NCBI GenBank assembly: GCA_046727855.1
Contig: JBKPDL010000181.1
Span: 1-22,936 of the forward strand
Source: DASPWV01 sp046727855
GTDB taxonomy: Bacteria > Acidobacteriota > Vicinamibacteria > Vicinamibacterales > UBA2999
DNA: 22,936 nucleotides
Reading direction: 5' to 3'
Below, one piece after another: positions 1 to 5,972 of the stretch (the first letter of the stretch is position 1; the number at the start of each line of letters is the position of its first letter). Both the position numbers and the translations under genes were made by a program. Under the pieces are notes generated by a model, which did not search any database, was not told the DNA's origin, and worked only from the letters and a program-made list of their open reading frames with translations.

Positions 1-1347
1 TGTGGTTCTCGCAAATTCGATCTGAATGGTAGATTGAGAGTTGTCCTCCTTCCTCGGATTCTCACCAGTGCAACATGTTTTCAACATTCGTCGCGACCCT
101 TGCGCTCTCGTTCCGCAGCCGAACGACTCTTCAACTTGAGATCCTCGCGCTTCGTCACCAACTCGGTGTCCTCCAGCGTTCGGTGAAGCGACCCAAACTG
201 ACCGCGTCCGATCGGTTCCTCTGGGCCTGGCTCTGTCGCGTGTGGCCCGATTGGCGGTCAGCACTCGTCATCGTCCAACCAGACACCGTCATCGCGTGGC
301 ATCGTAAGGGCTTTCGGTTGTTTTGGACGTGGAAGGTGCGCGGCGGACGGCGTGGACGGCCATCGGTTCCACGGGACGTGCGCGAGTTGATCCGACAGAT
401 GAGGCGAGAGAATCCGCTCTGGGGCGCGCCACGCATTCACGGCGAGCTGCTCAAACTCGGCATCGACATCGGGGAGACGAGCGTCGGGAAGTACATGGGG
501 CGTCGCGAGAAACCACCGTCGCAGACGTGGCGAACGTTTCTGAACAATCATCTCACCACCATAGTGTCGGTCGACTTCTTCACGGTCCCGACAATCCGCT
601 TCCACGTCCTGTATGTCTTCCTAATCCTGGCCCACGACTGACGCCGCATTCTCCACGTTGGTGTGACCGCTCACCCGACGGCTGAATGGACTGCCCAACA
701 ACTCCGAGAAGCCTTTCCGTGGGCGTCGGCACCGCGTTATCTGCTGCGCGACCGAGATGGCATCTTCGGCAACGACTTCGTGGATCAGGTCACGGCAATG
801 GGAATGTCAGAGGTTTTGTCGACGCCCGGCTCGCCCTGGCAGCGCGCATACATCGAACGCGTGATCGGCTCGATCCGCCGCGAATGCCTGGATCACGTGA
901 TCGTCTCGAACGAACGCAGCCTCCGCCTCTACCTCAGTCGCTACCTGGCCTACTATCACCAGAGCCGAACGCACCTCGGACTGCACAAGGATGCCCCGGA
1001 GCCACGGCTCGTCCAAGGCCCTGAAGCCGGTCGCGTCGTCGCGTTCTCGGAGGTTGGCGGCTTGCACCATCGCTTCGAGCGTCGAGCGGCGTGAAAGAGG
1101 CTGCGCGGGCCACACGGGAGGGGGTGGCGTCGCATCGATCTTCTCTCTTCGAAACGGAACGGGCGTGAGTGCAATTGGTGCGCTGTCCGCGATTCGTCGG
1201 AAAACGAAGGGAAGTACTAAGTACACTGCGAGGTCGGTTCGTGGAGTTCCCGAGTCACCGGACTGGGCACCATCCTTGAGGCGATCCGCTAACGGGCCCG
1301 CCCCTCTCGCGCCGGCGCGACACCGGATCGAGTTTTCGAGAACCACA
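1..1347 (+). mobile_element. Insertion sequence with DDE (rve-type) transposase, complete ends
   Basis: Terminal inverted repeats are visible: bases 1-24 and the reverse complement of 1324-1347 match at 21 of 24 positions, with a perfect outer TGTGGTTCTCG and TG...CA termini as in IS3/IS481-type elements. Between them lies one transposase frame (75-1094), then about 250 bp without a convincing gene (1095-1347). The left flank is outside the window, so target-site duplication cannot be checked. The right end abuts the recombinase remnant at 1348 exactly, as expected if the element inserted into that gene. The IS family assignment is uncertain. Confidence 0.85.
75..1094 (+). pseudogene. Transposase with integrase catalytic core, interrupted by one in-frame stop
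   Basis: Two open segments (75-641 and from 663) are in the same frame, separated only by a TGA at 639-641; reading through gives a 339-residue protein of normal length for a single-ORF rve transposase. The text around the stop reads AHD-stop-RRILHVGVTAHPTAEWTAQQL, where relatives usually have arginine, so a CGA-to-TGA change is the simplest explanation. The N-terminal helical region (LRHQLGVLQR) is followed by a GAPRIHGEL segment. Catalytic acidic residues are visible: the aspartate in VSVDFF, the aspartate in LRDRDGIFG and the glutamate in YIERVIGSIRRE. The stop removes the second and third acidic residues, so the copy is probably inactive unless read through. A sequencing error is an alternative. 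Confidence 0.85.
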
Positions 1348-1557
1348 GACTGGCGAGAACTCCTCCGCCGGCAAACACCTGTCGCGAGGCAGATTGTCTC
1401 GCATTTGCTGGATGGACGAATCCTTTGCACCCCGAACCAGGATGAACGGCTTTACACGTTGACCGGCCGCGTGAAGTTCGACCAGCTGCTAATCGGGGTA
1501 GTGCCTACAGTAGGTATGGTACCGGTACGGGGATTCGAACCCCGGTTTGATGGCTGA
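1348..1557 (+). pseudogene. C-terminal remnant of a serine-recombinase-like gene ending inside the tRNA gene
   Basis: The frame starting right after the IS end translates to about 69 residues, beginning DWRELLRRQTPVARQIVSHLL and continuing DGRILCTPNQDERLYTLTGRVKFDQLLIG. This resembles the extreme C-terminus of large serine recombinases, which commonly read as a WR-LL-R/K--ARQ--R-L--GR--FTP--------G pattern followed by a short GFEP tail. Here the last residues (VPVRGFEPRFDG) are encoded by the antisense of the T arm and variable region of tRNA-Glu, and the stop (1555-1557) lies within the tRNA gene. The catalytic N-terminal part is absent; it would lie beyond the IS, outside the window. The family call rests on pattern memory and is moderate. 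Confidence 0.6.
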
Positions 1558-1591
1558 GAACCACCCGTCCTAACCCCTAGACGATACCGGC
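1517..1591 (-). tRNA. tRNA-Glu (anticodon CTC), CCA encoded
   Basis: The reverse strand folds as a cloverleaf. The acceptor stem starts GCCGGTA and pairs with TACCGGT (one G-U at 1-72). The D arm carries GTCTAGGGGTTAGGAC. The anticodon stem GGTGG/CCATC holds loop TTCTCAG, giving anticodon CTC (Glu, codon GAG). The T arm is CGGGG-TTCGAAT-CCCCG. The 3' CCA is encoded at 1519-1517. It is 75 nt long. The 3' end points towards the recombinase remnant and IS, the side where elements integrating at tRNA genes usually sit. Confidence 0.95.
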
Positions 1592-1614
1592 ACGCAGCGG
1601 CGCGCGAAACAAAA

Positions 1615-1623
1615 AGTATATCA
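1615..1623 (-). promoter_or_regulatory. Extended -10 promoter of tRNA-Glu
   Basis: The reverse strand reads TGATATACT, an extended -10 (TGn plus TATACT) followed by a T-rich stretch; the -10 lies 23 nt before the mature tRNA 5' end. A TTGACC at 1642-1647 (minus) could be a -35, but the 21-nt spacer is too long, which fits an extended -10 promoter. Confidence 0.55.
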
Positions 1624-1643
1624 AACCGACGTCGAGATATCGG

Positions 1644-1960
1644 TCAATGCACCACGACTTGGACCTCGTTGTATGCACGGCTCAGCCCCAGACTGTTGAT
1701 CGCGCGTACACGAACGAAGTAGATGCCCGGCGGCACACCATCCACACTTATCGTGGTCGCCGCGTTCGTTGGAAAGGTGATGACATCGGACGCGCCACTC
1801 ATCGTCCCTGCCTCGAGTTGGAAGTCGGGTGAAGCCAAACCTGCTGTCCACGAGAGCGATACGCGGCGAGACGCTTTGCGTAAGCGCAGACGGCGCTTGA
1901 GGCGATGTCGCGGCAGCCGTCTTTATGCAGGCAGAATCTGTATTTGTCTGTATCGCCGTG
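1644..1960 (-). pseudogene. Fibronectin type III domain fragment with a frameshift
   Basis: Read on the minus strand, one frame gives TSPQAPSALTQSVS (about 1910-1867) and the adjacent frame continues RVSLSWTAG, then LEAGTMSGASD, GVPPGIYFVRVRAINSLG and NEVQVVVH, ending with TGA at 1644-1646. This is the typical linker plus FnIII pattern (APS-LT--VSG-RVSLSW ... G-Y-VRVRA-N--G-S--SNEV) seen at the C-terminus of secreted acidobacterial proteins. One base at 1866 breaks the frame between the two halves. No convincing start or upstream domain is seen, so this is a decayed 3' fragment rather than a working gene. The upstream limit is approximate. Confidence 0.6.
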
Positions 1961-2071
1961 GTCGTATCAGCACGCGCGTCACGCTGACCGGTGAATTCAT
2001 GACGTCTCCCGAGGCGGACCGCCGGGGTCCACATTACTCGTCGCGACGGCAAATTCTAAGCCTCAACACCT

Positions 2072-2077
2072 TATGAT
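2072..2077 (+). promoter_or_regulatory. Candidate -10 box of the M23 gene, close to its ATG
   Basis: TATGAT ends 6 nt before the ATG at 2084, which would place transcription start at or next to the start codon (a leaderless mRNA). No Shine-Dalgarno sequence is visible between box and ATG and no clear -35 is seen. Confidence 0.35.
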
Positions 2078-2083
2078 CTATTC

Positions 2084-3496
2084 ATGCGCTTCCTCATCCG
2101 AGCTCTACTTTTTTTGATCGTCCTCGGCGGCATCGGGGCCTGCATCGCGTACTTCGCCGCGGGGCAAGTCATCGCCGGCCCCGCCATCGAGCTTCGCTCA
2201 CCCGAAAAATACGTCGGCCAGAACACTCCGCTCGAGTTTTTTGTGAGCGCGCCGGCAAGCAAGTTTTCGCACGTTGAAGCCACGCTCGAACAGGACGGTC
2301 AGTCCAGCAAGGTGTTTTCTCTCGATCCCGCAGACGCCGGGAACGCGCAAGTCAAACAGGCGTCGGACGATCGCTTGTGGGTGATTCGTCCCATCGGAAA
2401 GCAGGCGATCCCGTCGCTCAAACAAGGACCCGCGAAACTGACGGTGACCGCGGCGCGGCCGGTTCTCTACGGGCTGCGCGATGTGCGCTCGACGACCACA
2501 CGCGACCTCGAAGTCAGGCTCGACCCGCCGCGCGTGGGGGTTCTTTCGCTCCATCACTTCGTGAATCACGGGTCCGCCGAATTCGTCGTCTTTCGTGCAA
2601 CGCCCGCGGATGTCGAAGCCGGCGTGCGCGTGGGCGATCGGAGATTCCGCGCCTATCCGGGCAGCAGCGTCGGCATCGCCGACCCCTCGGTGCGGGTCGC
2701 GTTTTTCGCGCTTGGCTACGACCAAGACCGCAATTCGCCGATCAGCGTCGTCGCGCGAGACGTCGCAGGCAACGAAGCCACGGCCTCGCTCGATCGGCGC
2801 GTGTTCCCCAAGCCGTTCGCGAAATCGAACATTCCTGTCGATGACGCGTTCTTCCAGCATGTCGTGCCTTCGATCGCCCAGGAGTCGCCAGGCGCCGGTA
2901 TCGATACGAGCGACCTGCTGAAAGGCTTCCTCAAGATCAACGGCGACTTGCGCAAGGAGAACAACGCGAAAGTTGCGGAGCTCGCCGCAAAATCGAAACC
3001 CGAGATGATGTGGCGCGAGGCGTTCGAGCTTGGCAATATCAATGTCGAAGCGCGCTTTGCCGACTACCGCACGTATTTCTATCAAGGCAAAGAGATCGAT
3101 CGCCAGGTGCATCTCGGCTACGACCTCGCGACGCTTCAGCACGCGCCGGTCAAAGCGGCCAATCGCGGAACCGTCATCTACGCCGCGCCGCTCGGTATCT
3201 ACGGCAACTGCCTCATCCTCGATCACGGGGTCGGCGTGCAGTCGCTGTACGGCCATCTCTCCATGATCGACGTCAAGGAAGGCGACACGGTCGAGAAGGG
3301 GCAGACCCTGGGCAAGACGGGGATGACCGGCCTGGCTGGCGGCGACCACCTTCACTTCACGATGCTGGTGGATGGTGTGATGGTCAGCCCCGTCGAGTGG
3401 TGGGATCCGCATTGGATGGAAGACCGGGTGTTCCGGAAGATACGCGACGCGGGAGGAAAGGCGCCCGAGAAGCCAGGGAGGGCGGCGAAGAAATAA
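2084..3496 (+). CDS. M23-family (LytM-type) metallopeptidase, membrane anchored
   Basis: A 470-residue protein. A hydrophobic N-terminal segment (about residues 5-27) is a signal anchor or uncleaved signal. Residues 30-300 form a long, probably beta-rich extracytoplasmic region that I do not recognise. The C-terminal 130 residues are an M23 domain: HLGYD gives H343 and D347, GHLS gives H391, and HLHF gives H422 and H424, so the zinc ligands (HxxxD plus HxH) and the additional histidine are all present and catalysis is expected. Family members cut peptide cross-links in peptidoglycan in the periplasm; the substrate bond is not determined here. The ATG is chosen because the hydrophobic segment follows directly. 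It stands alone; the next gene starts 192 bp downstream with its own candidate promoter. Confidence 0.9.
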   Translation: MRFLIRALLFLIVLGGIGACIAYFAAGQVIAGPAIELRSPEKYVGQNTPLEFFVSAPASKFSHVEATLEQDGQSSKVFSLDPADAGNAQVKQASDDRLWVIRPIGKQAIPSLKQGPAKLTVTAARPVLYGLRDVRSTTTRDLEVRLDPPRVGVLSLHHFVNHGSAEFVVFRATPADVEAGVRVGDRRFRAYPGSSVGIADPSVRVAFFALGYDQDRNSPISVVARDVAGNEATASLDRRVFPKPFAKSNIPVDDAFFQHVVPSIAQESPGAGIDTSDLLKGFLKINGDLRKENNAKVAELAAKSKPEMMWREAFELGNINVEARFADYRTYFYQGKEIDRQVHLGYDLATLQHAPVKAANRGTVIYAAPLGIYGNCLILDHGVGVQSLYGHLSMIDVKEGDTVEKGQTLGKTGMTGLAGGDHLHFTMLVDGVMVSPVEWWDPHWMEDRVFRKIRDAGGKAPEKPGRAAKK

Positions 3497-3673
3497 GTTT
3501 CCCAGGTTGCCGGTACGCGTCGCTGCTCGGCGGGTTGATCGATGACCGCGGACCTGAAAGTCGGCGCTACATGATGCCTGGGAGAAGAAAATCGCGGGCT
3601 GGCCGGGCGTGGTTCTGCAAGCACCGGCGGCCGCGCGTTCCTGCCCGCCCTGCCCACCTGCACGTCGCAGTGA

Positions 3674-3679
3674 GATAAT
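3674..3679 (+). promoter_or_regulatory. Candidate -10 box of the cupredoxin-ctaB-ctaM operon
   Basis: GATAAT ends 9 nt before the ATG at 3689, so the transcript would have only a few nucleotides of leader. No Shine-Dalgarno sequence is apparent. No good -35 is visible, so this rests on the -10 alone. Confidence 0.3.
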
Positions 3680-3688
3680 GAGATCTTC

Positions 3689-4450
3689 ATGTTTTATGCG
3701 CTTTTCCTCGCGATCTGTCTTCTTCTGTCTGCCTGCTCCAGCTCCACCCCGCAGCAGCCGGCACAGGCCGCGGCCACGACGCCCGCTTTCGACCCGGCAA
3801 CCGCGGCTTCGCTCACCGGTCACATCACAGTTGACGGCCCGCTGCCACCGGCGGAAGTCGTCCGTATGGACGGCGATCCCAAGTGCGTGACCTTGGCCGC
3901 GGGCGAGGCGCGCACCACCGAATACTTCGTGTCGAGCGACGGCAAGTCGCTTGGCAACGTGTTTGTCTACATCAAGGACGGCCTGCCGCCCCGTCTGTAC
4001 GCCGTGCCCAATGAGCCGGTCGTATTCGATCAGCAGAAGTGCCGCTACGTGCCGCGTGTGGTGGGCGTACAGGTCGGACAGCCGTTCGAGATTCGCAACA
4101 GCGATCCCTTGCTGCACAACGTGCACGCCGAAGGCACCGTGAATCAACCGTTCGACATGGGTCAGCCGCTGCAGGGCATCAAGGCAACCAAGTCCTTCAC
4201 GACGCGCGAAGTGATGATTCCAGTGAAATGTCAGGTGCACGCCTGGATGCGCGCCTACATCGGCGTGGTCGAACATCCGTTTTTCGCGGTGACGGATGCC
4301 GACGGCCGTTTCTCAATCCCGCAGCTTCCGCCCGGTAGCTACACGGTCGAGGCGTGGCATGAGCGCCTCGGCACCCAGACGCAGCAGATCACGGTTGCTG
4401 CAAAGGATTCCAGAACCCTCGATTTCACGTTCAAGGCCACCACCTCGTGA
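3689..4450 (+). CDS. Cupredoxin-like lipoprotein with carboxypeptidase-regulatory-like C-terminal domain
   Basis: A 253-residue protein with a lipoprotein signal: hydrophobic stretch, then LLLSAC with lipobox Cys16. The middle part contains NSDPLLHNVHAEG (H143, H146) and later VKCQVHAWMRAY, giving C181-x2-H184-x2-M187. His plus Cys-x2-His-x2-Met is the ligand set of type-1 (blue) copper sites, so a copper-binding, membrane-attached periplasmic protein is likely. Residues about 195-253 (DADGRFSIPQLPPGSYTVEAWHE) look like a small regulatory-like beta sandwich. The next gene, ctaB, starts within its stop codon (GTGA overlap), so the two are translationally coupled. With haem O synthase and a CtaM-like protein downstream, a role in copper supply or electron transfer to cytochrome oxidase is inferred, not shown. 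Confidence 0.8.
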   Translation: MFYALFLAICLLLSACSSSTPQQPAQAAATTPAFDPATAASLTGHITVDGPLPPAEVVRMDGDPKCVTLAAGEARTTEYFVSSDGKSLGNVFVYIKDGLPPRLYAVPNEPVVFDQQKCRYVPRVVGVQVGQPFEIRNSDPLLHNVHAEGTVNQPFDMGQPLQGIKATKSFTTREVMIPVKCQVHAWMRAYIGVVEHPFFAVTDADGRFSIPQLPPGSYTVEAWHERLGTQTQQITVAAKDSRTLDFTFKATTS

Positions 4451-5373
4451 AAGCCCAACCCGCGTCCGCTGCCGTCCCTGCTCGCGTTGGCGTCGCGGCG
4501 GCGACACCGAGCCGCGCCGCCGACTTTGTCACGCTGACCAAGCCGCGGCTCAATTTTCTCGTCCTGGTGACAACGCTCGCCGCGTTTTATCTGGGCGGCG
4601 GCGCCGAACAGCCGCTGCTGGTGCTGCTGCACACCGTGATCGGGACGGCGCTGGTGGCGGGAGGTGCGTCGGCGCTCAACCAGGTGTGGGAACGCGACAC
4701 CGATCGCCTGATGCGACGGACGCGCCTGCGTCCGCTGCCGGATATGCGCCTGCATCCGCAGGATGCGATGTGGTTTGGCGTGTTGCTGTCCGCGATCGGC
4801 GTCGCCGAGTTCGCGCTCGGCGTGAACATACGAACCGCCGCGATCGCGCTGATCACTCTGCTCAGTTACGTTCTGCTCTACACGCCGCTCAAGCGGCGCA
4901 CGTCGCTGTCGACAATTGTCGGCGCTGTTCCGGGCGCACTGCCCGCGCTGATGGGATGGTCGGCGGCAACCAACACTCTGTCGATCGAAGGATGGGTGCT
5001 GTGCGGCATCGTGTTCATGTGGCAGATGCCGCACTTTCTCGCGATTGCGTGGATGTACCGCGACGATTACGCGCGAGCGGGCATTCCGCTTCTGCCCGTG
5101 ATCGAGCCTGATGGACGAAGCACGGGACGGCAGGCCGTCATCTACGCCGTGGCCTTGATCCCGGTCAGCTTCCTGCCGTCGGCTGTGGGTCTCGCCAGCG
5201 CCTGGTATCTTGCCGGCGCCATTGTGCTCGGCGCAATTCTCCTCGTGCTCAGCCTCGAGTTCGCCGCGACGCGCAGCCTGGTTGCGGCACGACGCCTGTT
5301 CTTCACGACCATCCTGTATCTGCCGCTGTTGTGGATGGTGCTTCTCGCGGATCACGTCACCCACGGTTTGTGA
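4447..5373 (+). CDS. ctaB: Protohaem IX farnesyltransferase (haem O synthase)
   Basis: A 308-residue polytopic membrane protein of the UbiA prenyltransferase superfamily. It adds a farnesyl group to protohaem, making haem O for haem-copper oxidases. The start region has the typical FVTLTKPRLNFLVLVTTLAAFYLG. The first Asp-rich motif is NQVWERDTD (N78, D84, D86) followed by MRRTRLRPLP, and the second loop contains MYRDDYARAGIPLLPV, both family hallmarks. The start is GTG at 4447, overlapping the stop of the lipoprotein gene; the next gene begins with GTG overlapping its own stop, so three genes are coupled. The N-terminus carries an extra Ala-rich stretch of about 25 residues before the first helix. 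Confidence 0.95.
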   Translation: MKAQPASAAVPARVGVAAATPSRAADFVTLTKPRLNFLVLVTTLAAFYLGGGAEQPLLVLLHTVIGTALVAGGASALNQVWERDTDRLMRRTRLRPLPDMRLHPQDAMWFGVLLSAIGVAEFALGVNIRTAAIALITLLSYVLLYTPLKRRTSLSTIVGAVPGALPALMGWSAATNTLSIEGWVLCGIVFMWQMPHFLAIAWMYRDDYARAGIPLLPVIEPDGRSTGRQAVIYAVALIPVSFLPSAVGLASAWYLAGAIVLGAILLVLSLEFAATRSLVAARRLFFTTILYLPLLWMVLLADHVTHGL

Positions 5374-5786
5374 TCGACTACACGCAGCTTCCGGCGCTCA
5401 ACGCCTCGCTCAACGCGCTGTCGGCGGTTCTTCTCTCGAGCGGATACGTCTTCATCCGCCGGCGTCAATGGCAGCGTCACCGCGCGTGCATGCTGGCGGC
5501 GTTGGTTACGTCAGCGCTGTTCCTCAGCTCCTACGTTATCTATCACCTGCAAGTTGGTTCCGTTCCCTTTCAGGGCCGCGGAACGATTCGCGCCATTTAT
5601 TTCGCCATCCTGATCACGCACGTGATCCTGGCGGCGGCGATTCTGCCGCTCGCGCTCGTCACGTTGTCGCGCGCGCTGGCGAAACGATTCGATCGCCATC
5701 GCAGGATCGCGCGAGTGACGTTGCCGCTGTGGTTGTATGTGTCGGTAACCGGGGTGGTGATCTACGTGATGCTGTACAGACTGTAG
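5370..5786 (+). CDS. DUF420 membrane protein, CtaM-like cytochrome oxidase maturation factor
   Basis: About 138 residues with four predicted membrane helices (near residues 12-30, 38-58, 75-95 and 112-135). The pattern ALNASLNALSAVLLSSGYVFIRRRQWQRHRACMLAAL, SSYVIYHLQVGS and THVILAAAILPLAL is that of DUF420, whose Bacillus member CtaM (YozB) is needed for maturation of haem A-containing oxidases. I place the start at GTG 5370, which overlaps the ctaB stop codon in the same GTGA manner as the preceding junction; an ATG at 5331 would add residues that overlap ctaB by more than 40 bp. This is the last gene of the operon; a strong hairpin follows 2 bp after the stop. Confidence 0.85.
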   Translation: MIDYTQLPALNASLNALSAVLLSSGYVFIRRRQWQRHRACMLAALVTSALFLSSYVIYHLQVGSVPFQGRGTIRAIYFAILITHVILAAAILPLALVTLSRALAKRFDRHRRIARVTLPLWLYVSVTGVVIYVMLYRL

Positions 5787-5787
5787 G

Positions 5788-5804
5788 ACCCGCCTTCGGC
5801 GGGT
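5788..5804 (+). terminator. Stem-loop directly after the ctaM-like gene
   Basis: A perfect 7-bp stem ACCCGCC/GGCGGGT with a TTC loop starts 2 bp after the stop codon. There is no T tract, so intrinsic termination is uncertain; it may instead cap or protect the 3' end. Confidence 0.45.
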
Positions 5805-5827
5805 AAGACCCTCGCGGCGCTCGGGTG

Positions 5828-5968
5828 CCACCGGCGCTTCGCGCCGGTGGGATCGCGGGGCTTAAGCCCCGCACTACATGGGTTCAACAATCAACATGTA
5901 GCGCACCTTTAGGTCCGCGATCCCACCGCATAGCGATCCCACCGCACAGCGGTCCTACCGCGCAGCCG
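5828..5968. repeat. Cluster of palindromes and 16-bp units between convergent genes (REP-like)
   Basis: After the terminator hairpin come: a 10-bp stem CCACCGGCGC with TTC loop (5828-5850), a perfect 18-bp palindrome GCGGGGCTTAAGCCCCGC (5855-5872), and a 10-bp stem with one mismatch (5871-5880 with 5895-5904). On the minus strand a roughly 16-bp unit (CGGTRGGAYCGCTRTG) repeats in tandem over 5915-5968. The 14-mer CGGTGGGATCGCGG is present on the plus strand at 5845-5858 and inverted at 5915-5928, so the whole gap can form a long hairpin. The genes on both sides end here, so it could act on either transcript. Confidence 0.8.
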
Positions 5969-5972
5969 GTCC

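Noticed and set aside
1095..1347. Possible passenger gene between transposase and right IS end
   Set aside because: The open frame here lacks a start of its own and any recognisable pattern before it enters the recombinase remnant.
2198..4276. A 692-codon open frame on the minus strand
   Set aside because: It lies antisense to the M23 and cupredoxin genes, both of which have clear domains; its composition is Arg/His-rich shadow coding typical of GC-rich DNA.
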